A stretch of DNA of 64,000 bases from Pseudoroseomonas aestuarii (GTDB taxonomy: Bacteria; Pseudomonadota; Alphaproteobacteria; Acetobacterales; Acetobacteraceae): NCBI RefSeq assembly GCF_042651065.1, contig NZ_JBHSCH010000009.1:1-64000 (forward strand). The letters are read 5' to 3'. Position 1 is the stretch's first letter. Every line of letters starts with the position of its first letter. Of this stretch, positions 50,029 to 61,922 are shown in pieces. The notes beneath the pieces are model-generated. The model did not search any database and was not told the origin of the DNA. It saw only the letters and a program-made list of their open reading frames with translations. The position numbers were made by a program, and so were the translations under genes.

Positions 50029-51786
50029 GTGACGCTCGACCAGGGCCTGGCCTTCGGCATCCTCGGCGCCACGGTGGGGCTGTTCCTCTGGGGCCGCATC
50101 GCCTACGAGCTGGTGGCCCTGCTCGCCCTGCTGGCCGGCGTGCTGGTGGGCATCATCCCCATCGACCGCGCCTTCGCGGGCTTCGCCGACGATGTGGTGG
50201 TGATCGTCGCCTGCGCGCTGCTGGTCAGCGCCGCCGTCGCCCGCTCCGGCGCCATCGAGACGCTGATGCGCCCGGTGCTGCCCTATCTGGGTCATGCCTC
50301 GACCCAGGTGCCGGCGCTGGCGGGGGCGGTGCTGGTCACCTCCATCTTCACCAAGAACATCGGCGCGCTGGCCATCTTCATGCCGGTCGCCCTGCAGCTG
50401 GCCCGGCGCACCGGCACCCGCCCCTCCGCCCTGCTGATGCCGATGGCCTTCGCCTCGCTGATCGGCGGTCTGATCACCCTCACGGGCACCTCGCCCAACA
50501 TCATCGTGGCGCGGGTGCGGGCGGAGGTGACGGGCGAGCCCTTCGGCATGTTCGACTACACGCCGGTGGGCCTCGGCATCGCGCTGGCGGGCATGGCCTT
50601 CCTAGCCTTCGGCTGGCGCCTGCTGCCCACCGGCCGGCGCGGCACCGCCGAGGCCGCCCCCGCGGTGGAGGACTACACCACGGAGGTGCAGGTGCCGCCC
50701 GGCTCCCCGCTGGTGGACCGGGGCGTGGCGGAGCTGCTGGCCATGGAGCCGGGGCGCGTCGGCGTCGCCATCATCATCCGCGAGCGCTTCCGCCGCTTCG
50801 TGCCGACGCCCGAGGGCAGGCTCCGCGCCGGCGACACGCTGCTGCTGGAGGGGGACCCGGAGGATCTGGAGCGCGTCATCGCGCGCGCGGGGCTGCGGCT
50901 GGTGGCCGCACACACCGAGGGCGAGGCCAACGTGGCGGAGGGCGTGGTCACCGCCGAATCCCCTCTCGCCGGGGAGACGGCGGAGCGGGCGAGGCTGCCG
51001 GAGCGCTTCGGCATCGGCCTGCTGGCGGTCAGCCGCAGCGGGCAGCGCATCGCCCGCCGCCTCGGCGGGCTGCGGCTGCGCGCCGGCGACGTGCTGTTGC
51101 TGCGGGGCGCGGCGCCCGCCATCAGCGGCGCGCTGCCCGCGCTGCGCGTGCTGCCGCTGACGGAGCGCAGCATCGCCCTCGGCCGCAGCCGGCGCAGCTG
51201 GGTGCCCATACTAGTGCTGCTTGGCGCCATGCTGCTGGTGGCGCTGCATGTGGTGCCTGTCGCCATCGCCTTCTTCGGCGCCGCGGTGCTGCTGCTGATG
51301 CTGCGAAGCCTGAGCCACCAGGAGGCCTATGGCGCGGTGGAATGGCCCGTGCTGATCCTGCTCGGCGCGCTGATCCCGGTGAGCGAGGCGGTGCGCAGCA
51401 CCGGCGGCACCGACCTGATCGCCGCCTGGCTGGAAAGCGCGACGCGGCAGCTGCCGCCGCTCGGTGCGCTGGGTCTGATCATGGCCATCGCCATGGCCGT
51501 CACGCCCTTCCTGAACAACGCCGCCACGGTGCTGATGATGGGCCCGATCGCCGCCAGCCTGGCGCAGCGCCTGGGGCTCAGCCCGGACGCCTTCCTGATG
51601 GCGGTGGCCGTCGGCGCCGCCTGCGACTTCCTCACCCCCATCGGCCACCAGTGCAACACGCTGGTGATGGGGCCGGGCGGCTACCGCTTCGGCGACTACG
51701 CCCGGCTGGGCGCGCCGCTGACGCTGATCGTGCTGGCGGTCGGCGTGCCGATGATCGCCTGGGTATGGGGGCTGACGCCCGGCTAG
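50029..51786 (+). CDS. SLC13-family permease with two TrkA-C (RCK_C) domains
   Basis: Anion symporter-type membrane protein of 585 aa. About five helices, a cytoplasmic insertion (about 215-385) with two RCK_C domains (SPLVDRGVAELLAMEPGRVGVAIIIRE and a second copy from ESPLAGETAERARLPERFGIGLLAVSR), then about six helices with ITLTGTSPNIIV before the insertion and TPFLNNAATVLMMGPIA and LTPIGHQCNTLVMGPGGYRFGDY after it; these are the paired SNT-type substrate motifs. Members carry sulfate, dicarboxylates or potassium-coupled anions. Start GTG 50029 has GAGGG upstream. Confidence 0.88.
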   Translation: MTLDQGLAFGILGATVGLFLWGRIAYELVALLALLAGVLVGIIPIDRAFAGFADDVVVIVACALLVSAAVARSGAIETLMRPVLPYLGHASTQVPALAGAVLVTSIFTKNIGALAIFMPVALQLARRTGTRPSALLMPMAFASLIGGLITLTGTSPNIIVARVRAEVTGEPFGMFDYTPVGLGIALAGMAFLAFGWRLLPTGRRGTAEAAPAVEDYTTEVQVPPGSPLVDRGVAELLAMEPGRVGVAIIIRERFRRFVPTPEGRLRAGDTLLLEGDPEDLERVIARAGLRLVAAHTEGEANVAEGVVTAESPLAGETAERARLPERFGIGLLAVSRSGQRIARRLGGLRLRAGDVLLLRGAAPAISGALPALRVLPLTERSIALGRSRRSWVPILVLLGAMLLVALHVVPVAIAFFGAAVLLLMLRSLSHQEAYGAVEWPVLILLGALIPVSEAVRSTGGTDLIAAWLESATRQLPPLGALGLIMAIAMAVTPFLNNAATVLMMGPIAASLAQRLGLSPDAFLMAVAVGAACDFLTPIGHQCNTLVMGPGGYRFGDYARLGAPLTLIVLAVGVPMIAWVWGLTPG

Positions 51787-51837
51787 GGCGCCGGCCGGCC
51801 GCCCCGCCTTCCTCCCGCCCCGCCTTTCCCGCCGGCC

Positions 51838-52224
51838 TCAGGCCGGCGGCTCCTCCTCCCGCTGCAGCAGGGCGGTGTCGATCTGGCCCAGCAGGCGGGA
51901 GAAATCCACCGGCTTGGGGTGGTAGTCGTCGCAGCCTGCCTCGATGACCTTGTTGCGGTCGCCCGACATGGCATGCGCGGTCAGCGCGATGATCGGGATG
52001 CGCGCCGTGCCCTCGATGCCGCGCAGGGTGCGTGCGGCGGTCCAGCCATCCATCACCGGCAGGTTCATGTCGAGCAGGATGATGTCAGGCCGCTCGGCCT
52101 GCGCCATGTCCACGCCCTGCTGCCCGTCATGCGCCAGCACCACATCGAAGCCGCGGCGGCGCAGGCGGCGGGAGAGGAAATCCCACAGCTCCTCATGGTC
52201 CTCGACCAGCAGGATCTTCGTCAT
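51838..52224 (-). CDS. Single-domain response regulator
   Basis: A 128-aa CheY-like receiver: acidic E8/D9, phospho-acceptor D52 (ILLDMNLPVMDG), threonine in IALTAHA and lysine in HPKPVDF. No output domain. It begins two bases after the stop of the hybrid kinase, so the pair form one two-component unit; the receiver likely takes phosphate from H489 or from D790 of the kinase. Confidence 0.93.
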   Translation of the reverse strand: MTKILLVEDHEELWDFLSRRLRRRGFDVVLAHDGQQGVDMAQAERPDIILLDMNLPVMDGWTAARTLRGIEGTARIPIIALTAHAMSGDRNKVIEAGCDDYHPKPVDFSRLLGQIDTALLQREEEPPA

Positions 52225-52226
52225 CG

Positions 52227-55190
<2,964 letters not shown>

Positions 55191-55264
55191 GGGCGGAATC
55201 CGGTTGGTGGCGGGGAATAACGCCGCACGACGCCTCGGGTTGAAGGGAGGGCTGAACCTTTGCC

Positions 55265-57103
55265 ATGGCCTGGCGTTACAGCAGCCCGCTCCAAGAGAAC
55301 GTCGCCATGGCCGAAATGCCGCCCCCTTCCCCCGCCGACGCCACGGCCATGCGGCCGGAGACCCCTCCGGAGGCGCAGACGCTGCGCGTGCTGCAGGCCA
55401 TCTTCGGCCTGCTGGCAGCGGCCTTCAGCGTCACCGTGCTGGCGCTGGGGCGGGACCTGATCGTGCCGCTCGTGCTGGCGGTGCTGCTGGCCTTCGTGCT
55501 GGCGCCCGTCGTGGTGGTGCTGCACCGGCTGCGGGTGCCGCAGGTCCTTGGCGTGGTGGCGGCGGTGCTGCTGGCGGCGGCGGCGATCCTGGGCCTGGGC
55601 GTGGTGATGGGCCGCCAGGCCGGCTCGCTGACGGCCGACCTGCCCGCCTACCAGCAGACCATGGCGGCCAAGCTGCAATCGCTGCGGCTGGGCGAGCTGA
55701 TGCAGGAGGCGGACGCGGCGCTGCGCAACCTGCGCCAGATGATGGGCGACGGCCTCGCCGACCGGGCCGCGCCGGGCGCCGCCGAGATGCCGCCGCCGGT
55801 GACCACCGCGCCCGCCGCCGAGGGCGGCAGCCCGCTCGCCGTCATCGGCAGCCTGGCCGGGCCGGTGCTGGCGCCGCTGGCGACCGCGGGCATCGTCCTC
55901 CTCTTCGCCATCTTCGTGCTGGTCTACCGCGAGGATCTGCGCGACCGGCTGATCCGCCTGGCGGGCAGCAGCGACCTGCAGCGCACCACCCTGGCGCTGG
56001 ACGACGCGGCCCGGCGCCTGTCGCGCTACTTCCTGGCGCAGGTGGCGCTGAACAGCCTGATGGGCGTGACGATCGCGCTGATCCTGTGGCTGCTCGGCCT
56101 GCCGGCCCCGGCGCTCTGGGGCATCCTGGCCGGGCTGATGCGCTTCGTGCCCTTCATCGGCACCTTCATCGCGCTGGTGCCGCCCCTGCTGCTGGCGGTC
56201 GCGGTCGATCCGGGCTGGTCGATGGCGCTGTGGGTGCTGCTGCTCTTCCTGGTGGCCGAGCCGCTGATGGCGCAGGTGCTGGAGCCCGCGGTCTATGGCC
56301 ACAGCACCGGCCTCTCGCCGGTCGCGGTCATCGTGGCGGCCACGTTCTGGACCTTCCTGTGGGGGCCGATCGGCCTGCTGCTGGCCACGCCGCTCACCGT
56401 CTGTCTGGTGGTGCTCGGCCGGCATGTGCCGAGCCTCGGCTTCCTCGACGTGATGCTGGGGGACCGCCCGCCTTTGCAGGCTCATGAGAGCTTCTACCAG
56501 CGTGCCCTGCAGCGCGACACGCGCGAGCTGTCCCGCCAGGCGCAGCGCGAACTGCGCGCGCATGGCTCGCTGAGCGGCTATCTCGACGCGGTGGGGCTGC
56601 CCGCCCTGGCCCTGGCCGACCGCGACTGGTCGCGCGAGGAGCTCTCGCCGGAGCGGATGGAGAATGTGCGGGGCGAGGTCTCGGCCCTGCTGGAGGGGCT
56701 GGAGGCCGCGCCGGCGCCCGGCCCGGCGCAGGTGGTCTGCGCCGCCGGCCGCGGCCCGCTGGACGACCTGACGGCGGCCATGGCGGTGCGGGCGCTCGGG
56801 GCGGAGGGGCTGGGCGCGGTCGCCCTGCCGGCCGAGGCGGCGGCGCCGGACGAGGCCGGCGCGGCCTGGCTCTGCTGCCTCTCGGTGCTGGAGGCCGGCA
56901 ACACCGCCGATGGCATCCGCTACCTCCTGCGCCGGTTGCAGCGGCAATTCCCGCAGGCCCGCATCGTCGTGGGGCTGTGGCAGGCGGAGGCGGCAAGCCC
57001 GCTGCTGGCGGAGCTGCGCCTGGATGCGTCCGGGGAGACCATCGTCACCTCGCTGGGGGAGCTGGTGGCGCTGAGCCGGGCGCGGCCCGTGCCCGGCCCG
57101 TGA
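55265..57103 (+). CDS. AI-2E/PerM-family membrane protein with C-terminal cytoplasmic domain (paralog 2)
   Basis: A 612-aa protein with the same plan as the one at 30666-32618: an eight-helix PerM domain (IFVLVYREDLRDRLIRLAG, AARRLSRYFLAQVALNSLMG, FWTFLWGPIGLLLATPLTVCLVVLGRHV) and a 240-residue soluble tail ending in a module with VVCAAGRGPLDDLTAAMAV and IRYLLRRLQRQFPQARIVVGLWQ. The start is ATG 55265 (GGGAGGG 13 bases before) or ATG 55307. The substrate is unknown. Confidence 0.88.
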   Translation: MAWRYSSPLQENVAMAEMPPPSPADATAMRPETPPEAQTLRVLQAIFGLLAAAFSVTVLALGRDLIVPLVLAVLLAFVLAPVVVVLHRLRVPQVLGVVAAVLLAAAAILGLGVVMGRQAGSLTADLPAYQQTMAAKLQSLRLGELMQEADAALRNLRQMMGDGLADRAAPGAAEMPPPVTTAPAAEGGSPLAVIGSLAGPVLAPLATAGIVLLFAIFVLVYREDLRDRLIRLAGSSDLQRTTLALDDAARRLSRYFLAQVALNSLMGVTIALILWLLGLPAPALWGILAGLMRFVPFIGTFIALVPPLLLAVAVDPGWSMALWVLLLFLVAEPLMAQVLEPAVYGHSTGLSPVAVIVAATFWTFLWGPIGLLLATPLTVCLVVLGRHVPSLGFLDVMLGDRPPLQAHESFYQRALQRDTRELSRQAQRELRAHGSLSGYLDAVGLPALALADRDWSREELSPERMENVRGEVSALLEGLEAAPAPGPAQVVCAAGRGPLDDLTAAMAVRALGAEGLGAVALPAEAAAPDEAGAAWLCCLSVLEAGNTADGIRYLLRRLQRQFPQARIVVGLWQAEAASPLLAELRLDASGETIVTSLGELVALSRARPVPGP

Positions 57104-57207
57104 GGGCGGCGGAGGGCGAAATCCGCCTGCTGGCGCCGGCACTATTTGCTGGCGGAGGCTTGCGGACCGGCAGCCGCTTTCCCATCTGGGAACCTATCGG
57201 CAACAAC

Positions 57208-57225
57208 AGAAAGGAGGTGATCCAG
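57208..57225 (+). promoter_or_regulatory. Extended Shine-Dalgarno identical to the complement of the 16S rRNA 3' end
   Basis: AGAAAGGAGGTGATCCAG is the exact complement of CTGGATCACCTCCTTTCT, the 3' terminus of alphaproteobacterial 16S rRNA: 18 pairs instead of the usual 4-6. It runs into a GTG start at 57225. Such pairing could stall or hold 30S subunits. Confidence 0.75.
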
Positions 57226-57296
57226 TGTCTCATTGTTTGATGGCTGCGTCGGCCGCCGTGAGCTGGATCTCCGCTGCGAGGAACGTCGCGGGCTGA
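57225..57296 (+). CDS. Putative 23-aa peptide behind a 16S-complementary leader
   Basis: A GTG-started ORF of 23 codons (beginning MSHCLMAASA, containing one Cys and one Trp) starts at the end of the 18-nt element and is followed 45 bases later by a textbook terminator. The isolated unit, perfect ribosome site and terminator suggest a real small gene, either a regulatory leader peptide, a small protein, or the translated part of an RNA that titrates ribosomes. No homolog is recognised with confidence. Confidence 0.5.
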   Translation: MSHCLMAASAAVSWISAARNVAG

Positions 57297-57341
57297 TCTG
57301 CTCCATGCGCGGCGGTTGAACGCTTCGCAGGCAATGTTCGA

Positions 57342-57371
57342 GGGCTCCGGAGGAAACTCCGGGGCCCTTTT
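57342..57371 (+). terminator. Rho-independent terminator
   Basis: An 11-bp stem (GGGCTCCGGAG with CTCCGGGGCCC, one G-U pair), a GAAA tetraloop and a TTTT run. It ends the small transcription unit that carries the 16S-complementary leader. Confidence 0.9.
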
Positions 57372-57430
57372 GCATGGGTGCCTCCTGCATGGGTGCCTCC
57401 TGCATGGGTGCCTCCTGCATGGGTGCCTCC
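57371..57430. repeat. Four perfect tandem copies of TGCATGGGTGCCTCC
   Basis: A 15-bp unit repeated four times without change, starting at the last T of the terminator. The unit length is a multiple of three, so frames stay open across it. Likely a slippage-prone variable-number repeat; it sits 79 bases before the phosphatase start. Confidence 0.95.
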
Positions 57431-57508
57431 CATGGGCGCGCCCCCTGCGGAACGCCGCGCGGTCTGGCCGGTTGTGGCACAGCGCAGGCGAGGGGGACGG
57501 AAACGAGC

Positions 57509-58261
57509 ATGCAACCACAATGGCCCCTGCGGCTCTGGATCGTCCGGCATGGGGAAAGCGCGGGGAATGTGGCCCGCGCGGCGGCGCTGGCGGCGCGGCA
57601 GGCGATGATCGACATCGCGGAGCGGGATGTGGATGTGCCGCTCAGCCCGGTGGGGGAGCGGCAGGCACAGGCGCTGGGCCGCTGGTTCGCGGAGCAGCCG
57701 GCGGAAGAGCGGCCCGAGGTCATTGTCTCCTCGCCCTACCGCCGCGCCCGCCACACGGCGGAACTCATCCGCGCCGCGAGCCCGTCCGGCCTGCACTCCC
57801 GCGGCTTCATCCTCGATGAGCGGCTGCGCGAAAAGGAGTTCGGCGTGCTGGACCGGCTGACGACGCAGGGCATCGCCCAGCGCCATCCGGACCAGGTCGA
57901 GTTCCGCCGCATCCTCGGCAAGTTCTACCACCGGCCGCCTGGCGGCGAGAGCTGGTGCGACGTGATCCTCCGGCTGCGCAGCGCGCTCGACAGCCTCTGC
58001 CTGCGGCATGGCGGCCAGCGCGTGCTGATCGTCGGGCACCAGGTGGTGGTGCTGTGCCTGCGCTACCTGCTCGAGGGCCTGACCGAGGAGGAGATCCTGG
58101 CGATCGACCGCGAGGGCGACATCGCCAATTGCGGGCTGACCGAATATGTCTTCGACGCCCAGGGCGGCGGCATGCGCCTGCACCGCTACAACTGGACCGT
58201 CCCGCTGGAGACGGAGGCTGCGCCGGTGACGGCACAGCCGCATGGCGGGGCACCCCGGTGA
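57509..58261 (+). CDS. Histidine phosphatase family protein
   Basis: Phosphatase or mutase of the phosphoglycerate-mutase superfamily (250 aa): catalytic RHG in LWIVRHGESAGN, second histidine in VLIVGHQVVVL, plus SPYRRARHTAELI. The substrate is unknown. The frame stays open upstream through the 15-bp tandem repeats, but ATG 57509 marks the start of homology. Its stop overlaps the GTG start of nnrD, suggesting a metabolite-repair link. Confidence 0.9.
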   Translation: MQPQWPLRLWIVRHGESAGNVARAAALAARQAMIDIAERDVDVPLSPVGERQAQALGRWFAEQPAEERPEVIVSSPYRRARHTAELIRAASPSGLHSRGFILDERLREKEFGVLDRLTTQGIAQRHPDQVEFRRILGKFYHRPPGGESWCDVILRLRSALDSLCLRHGGQRVLIVGHQVVVLCLRYLLEGLTEEEILAIDREGDIANCGLTEYVFDAQGGGMRLHRYNWTVPLETEAAPVTAQPHGGAPR

Positions 58262-59154
58262 GCGCGGCGGAACCGGTGACCGAGGCGCTGCTGCGGCGGA
58301 TGCCTCTGCCGCGGCATGAGAAGGGCGACGACAAGAATGCGCGCGGCGCCGTGCTGGTGGCGGGCGGCTGCGTCGAGGTGCCGGGCGCCGTGCTGCTGGC
58401 GGGGCTGGCCGCCCTGCAAGCGGGGGCGGGGCGCCTGCAGCTGGCGGTGTGCCGCTCCATCGCGGTGCCGGTCGGGGTGGCGATGCCGGAGGCGCGGGTC
58501 ATCGGCCTAGCCGAGACGGAGCAGGGCCACATCGCCGCGGCGGCGGCGCCGGTGCTGGCGCAGCGTGGTGCCCGCGCCCGGGCGATGGTGCTGGGCGTGG
58601 GCACGATGGCCGGCGCGGAGAGCGAGGCGCTGACCGCCCAGCTCCTGGAGGCGCTGGAAGGCCCGGCGCTGGTGCTGGACGCCGGTGCCCTGGCGGCGCT
58701 GCGCGGCTGCCGCCCCGCGCTGCGCCGGCATGCCGGGCGCGCCATCCTCACCCCGCATGACGGGGAGATGGCGGAATTGCTGGAGATCCCCCGTACGGCG
58801 GTGCTGGCGGACCCGCTCGCCGCGGCGCGGGAGGCGGCCTCCCGCTTCCAGGCCGTGGTCGTCATGAAGGGCGGATGCACGCGGATCGTCACGCCGCAGG
58901 GCGAGGCCTGGGAATGCGACCGCGGCAATGTCGGCCTCGCCACCTCGGGCTCGGGCGACACGCTGGCGGGCATCCTCGCCGGGCTTCTGGCGCGGGGCGC
59001 CACGCCGCTGCAGGCGGCGCTGTGGGGGGTCTATGTGCATGGCGAGGCGGGACGGCGGCTCGCCGCGGACCAGGGGCCGGTGGGCTTCCTGGCCCGGATG
59101 CTGCCGGGCGAGGTTCCCGCCATCCTGGCGGCGCTGGGCCCGCCGCACGGCTGA
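58258..59154 (+). CDS. nnrD: ADP/ATP-dependent NAD(P)H-hydrate dehydratase
   Basis: Metabolite-repair enzyme (298 aa) that dehydrates the S form of damaged NADH and NADPH hydrates. Ribokinase-like fold with KNARGAVLVAGGCVEVPGAVLLAG, LTPHDGEMAEL, VVVMKGGCTRIV and the catalytic/nucleotide motif GNVGLATSGSGDTLAGILAGLLARG. It is the dehydratase domain alone; the NnrE epimerase domain often fused to it is absent. The GTG start overlaps the phosphatase stop (GTGA). Confidence 0.92.
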   Translation: MSAAEPVTEALLRRMPLPRHEKGDDKNARGAVLVAGGCVEVPGAVLLAGLAALQAGAGRLQLAVCRSIAVPVGVAMPEARVIGLAETEQGHIAAAAAPVLAQRGARARAMVLGVGTMAGAESEALTAQLLEALEGPALVLDAGALAALRGCRPALRRHAGRAILTPHDGEMAELLEIPRTAVLADPLAAAREAASRFQAVVVMKGGCTRIVTPQGEAWECDRGNVGLATSGSGDTLAGILAGLLARGATPLQAALWGVYVHGEAGRRLAADQGPVGFLARMLPGEVPAILAALGPPHG

Positions 59155-59177
59155 TTCCCGAGGCGCCGCGCCGGGCG

Positions 59178-60218
59178 TCAGGGAGCCTGTCCCTCCTGGC
59201 GGGCGGGCGCGCCCGCCCGCCGCATCGCGTCGTCCACGGCGGCGATGATCGCGCCCGGGGCGGTGTGGTGGATCATGTGGCCCTCGCCCGGCAGGATGCG
59301 GAGCTCGCTCCCCGGGATGCGCGGCTGCAGCCGGCGGGACTGGCGGTCGGTCGTCACCATCCTGTCCTCCGCGCCCGCGAGGAGGATGACGGGGAACGAC
59401 GCATCGCCATGCCGGCGCAGCAGGGCCGCGGCGCCGGGGAGCATGAGGGCCGTGTCGGCCGCGCTGGCGCGGAGCTGGCCGGGCCGGAGGGCCATCGCCC
59501 GGGGAAACCCGGCCGTGAAGGCGGCGGGCACCGGCCGTGGGGCGAAGATCCTGCGCAGCAGGGCCGGCAGGACCGCCCGGCCCAGCACGGGCGAGAGGGT
59601 GTGGCACAGGATGTCGCCGAGCAGGGGAAGCGCGGACAGGGAGGGCAGCAGCACATCCAGCCGCGGGCCCGGGAAATAGTAGCCGGACAGCAGGATGGCG
59701 CCCCGCGTGTCGCGCGGCGCGTCGAGCGCCATGGCAAGGGCGGCCAGCGCGCCCCAGGAATGGCCCAGCAGGAGCGGCTGGTGGATGCCGAGCTGCCGCA
59801 GGGCCTTGCGCAGGATCTCCGCCTGCGCGCCGGCCGTCCAGACGGTGCCGCGCGGGCGCCCGCTGTGGCCGAAGCCGGGCCGGTCGAAGGCGAGGACCCG
59901 GTAACGCCGCGCCAGCCCGCCGAGCACGCCGCTCGCCCGGAAGTCCTCGACGGTCGCGCCATTGCCATGCAGCAGGACCACCGGCTGGCCCTGGCCCTCG
60001 TCGAGGTAGTGGAGCCGGACGCCGCCGACCGTGACGAAGCGTCCCTGCGGGGCATGCCGCCGTTCCGCCCGCCGGGCCGCCACCCGGTTGCCGAGCGCCA
60101 GGGCGCCCAGCACCAGGGCCGCCGCGCCCAGCCCCCATGCCAGGCGGCCGGGCCTCCCATGGCCGCTCACCGGCTCTCCTTCCTCGACAGCGTCTTCATC
60201 CGGGCCGCCCTCCATCAT
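59178..60218 (-). CDS. Alpha/beta hydrolase with N-terminal membrane anchor
   Basis: A 346-aa alpha/beta hydrolase. An N-terminal hydrophobic segment (LAWGLGAAALVLGALALGN) followed by Arg-rich sequence suggests a membrane anchor. The core has PVVLLHGNGATVEDF (oxyanion HGNG), FDRPGFGHSGRP, the nucleophile Ser in LLGHSWGALAAL, an acid in AGAEDRMV and the His in GEGHMIHH. Resembles haloalkane-dehalogenase and epoxide-hydrolase-like esterases; the substrate is unknown. Convergent with nnrD. Two adjacent ATGs (60218, 60215) are possible starts. Confidence 0.9.
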   Translation of the reverse strand: MMEGGPDEDAVEEGEPVSGHGRPGRLAWGLGAAALVLGALALGNRVAARRAERRHAPQGRFVTVGGVRLHYLDEGQGQPVVLLHGNGATVEDFRASGVLGGLARRYRVLAFDRPGFGHSGRPRGTVWTAGAQAEILRKALRQLGIHQPLLLGHSWGALAALAMALDAPRDTRGAILLSGYYFPGPRLDVLLPSLSALPLLGDILCHTLSPVLGRAVLPALLRRIFAPRPVPAAFTAGFPRAMALRPGQLRASAADTALMLPGAAALLRRHGDASFPVILLAGAEDRMVTTDRQSRRLQPRIPGSELRILPGEGHMIHHTAPGAIIAAVDDAMRRAGAPARQEGQAP

Positions 60219-60368
60219 GCCGGTTGACCTGCCGGTTGAACGTGCCGGCTGCGGCGCTGTTGCCAGGGCGGCGGAATGCGCGGCGGCGGGCCATGTGCTT
60301 TACTGGCCACGCCTGACTGGCCATGCCTTGGCAGAGCAGGCGCGTGTCACCAGGAGCCCCTTCCCGCC

Positions 60369-61901
60369 ATGTACAATCACCGCATGCGCCGCCCGTCGCT
60401 GATCGACAAGGTTTGCACCGCCGAGCAGGCGGCGGCGCTGATCCGCGACGGCATGACGGTCGGCATGAGCGGCTTCACGCGCGCGGGCGAGGCCAAGGCG
60501 GTCCCGCTGGCCATGGCCGAGCGGGCGGCGGCCGACCCGTTCAAGATCACCCTGATGACCGGCGCCTCCCTGGGCAACGACATCGACCGGCGGCTGACGG
60601 AGGCCGGGGTGCTGCGCCGCCGGCTGCCCTTCCAGGTGGACCCGGTGCTGCGCGGCGCCATCAACCGCGGCGAGGTGATGTTCATCGACCAGCACCTGTC
60701 GGAAACGGTCGAGCAGCTGCGTTCCCGGCAGATGGGCCCGATCGACTACGCCATCGTGGAGGCCGTCGCGATCCGCGAGGATGGCGGGGTGGTGCCCACC
60801 ACCTCCGTCGGCAACACCGCGACCTTCGCCATCCTGGCGGAGAAGGTGATCGTCGAGATCAACCTCAGCCAGCCCCTGGCGCTGGAGGGGCTGCACGACA
60901 TCTACATCCCGACCCGCCGCCCGCACCGGGAGCCGGTGCCGGTGCTGGCCTGCGACAGCCGCCCCGGCCTGCCCTACATCCCGATCGAGCCGACCAAGAT
61001 CGCCGCCATCGTCTTCACCGAGCAGAGCGACAGCCCCTCCGCCAACGAGCCGCCGGATGCCGAGACGGATACCATCGCCGGCCACCTGATCGACTTCCTG
61101 AAGCAGGAGGTGAAGCAGGGCCGCCTCGGCATGAGCCTGGCGCCGCTGCAGGCCGGCATCGGGACCATCGCCAACGCGGTCATGCACGGCCTCATCAACA
61201 GCCCGTTCCGCGACCTGCGCATGTACAGCGAGGTGCTGCAGGACAGCACGATCGCGTTGTTCGACTCCGGCAAGCTGGCCTTCGCCTCCGCCTCCTCGAT
61301 CACGCTGGGGCCGGAGATGACGAAGCGCTTCAACGCCGGCCTCGAAGGCTACAAGCAGCGCATGGTGCTGCGGCCGCAGGAGATCAGCAACCATCCGGAG
61401 GTGATCCGGCGCCTCGGCATCATCGGCATCAACACGGCGCTGGAATGCGACATCTACGGCAACGTCAACTCCACGCATGTGGACGGCACCCACATGATGA
61501 ACGGCATCGGCGGCTCCGGCGACTTCGCGCGCAACGCCTACATGTCGGTCTTCGTCGCGCGCTCCACGGCGAAGGGCGGCGGCATTTCCACCATCGTGCC
61601 CATGGTGACGCATGTGGACCACACCGAGCACGACGTGGACATCCTGGTGACCGAGAACGGCCTCGCCGACCTGCGCGGCCTGGCCCCGCGCGAGCGGGCA
61701 CGGACGGTCATCGCCCGCTGCGCCCACCCGGATTACCGCGATGCCCTGCAGGATTACGCGGACCGCGCGGCCCGCGAGCGCGGCGGCCATACGCCGCACC
61801 TGCTGGAGGAAGCCTTCGCCTGGCATCTGCGGCGCCAGCGCACCGGCAGCATGAAGCCGGAACCGGCGGCCGGCCACGGCCAGCCGCAGGCCACCGGCTG
61901 A
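60369..61901 (+). CDS. Succinyl-CoA:acetate CoA-transferase (AarC-like)
   Basis: Class I CoA-transferase of 510 aa in the acetyl-CoA hydrolase/transferase family. In acetic acid bacteria AarC replaces succinyl-CoA synthetase in a modified citric acid cycle and gives acetate resistance. The catalytic Glu is E288 in MYSEVLQDS; other motifs are VPTTSVGNTATFA, QAGIGTIANAV and the NGIGGSGDFARNAY loop. ATG 60369 follows AGGAG by 12 bases; ATG 60384 is an alternative. Exact substrate preference (succinyl-CoA:acetate versus hydrolase) is inferred. Confidence 0.88.
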   Translation: MYNHRMRRPSLIDKVCTAEQAAALIRDGMTVGMSGFTRAGEAKAVPLAMAERAAADPFKITLMTGASLGNDIDRRLTEAGVLRRRLPFQVDPVLRGAINRGEVMFIDQHLSETVEQLRSRQMGPIDYAIVEAVAIREDGGVVPTTSVGNTATFAILAEKVIVEINLSQPLALEGLHDIYIPTRRPHREPVPVLACDSRPGLPYIPIEPTKIAAIVFTEQSDSPSANEPPDAETDTIAGHLIDFLKQEVKQGRLGMSLAPLQAGIGTIANAVMHGLINSPFRDLRMYSEVLQDSTIALFDSGKLAFASASSITLGPEMTKRFNAGLEGYKQRMVLRPQEISNHPEVIRRLGIIGINTALECDIYGNVNSTHVDGTHMMNGIGGSGDFARNAYMSVFVARSTAKGGGISTIVPMVTHVDHTEHDVDILVTENGLADLRGLAPRERARTVIARCAHPDYRDALQDYADRAARERGGHTPHLLEEAFAWHLRRQRTGSMKPEPAAGHGQPQATG

Positions 61902-61922
61902 CAGCCGCGCGGGCCGCCCCGC

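Larger units (their letters stand above)
57104..57508. other. Intergenic region with small transcription unit and tandem repeats
   Basis: These 405 bases between the PerM gene and the phosphatase gene contain the 16S-complementary leader, the 23-codon ORF, a terminator and a four-copy 15-bp tandem repeat, each listed separately. Nothing else is recognisable. Confidence 0.7.

Noticed and set aside
57208..57225. Fragment of a 16S rRNA gene on the minus strand
   Set aside because: Only 18 bases match the 16S 3' end and the match stops abruptly on both sides; position before a GTG start makes it a ribosome-binding element, not an rRNA remnant.
57371..57430. CRISPR-like repeats
   Set aside because: The 15-bp units are directly adjacent with no spacers and no cas genes are present; this is a simple tandem repeat.
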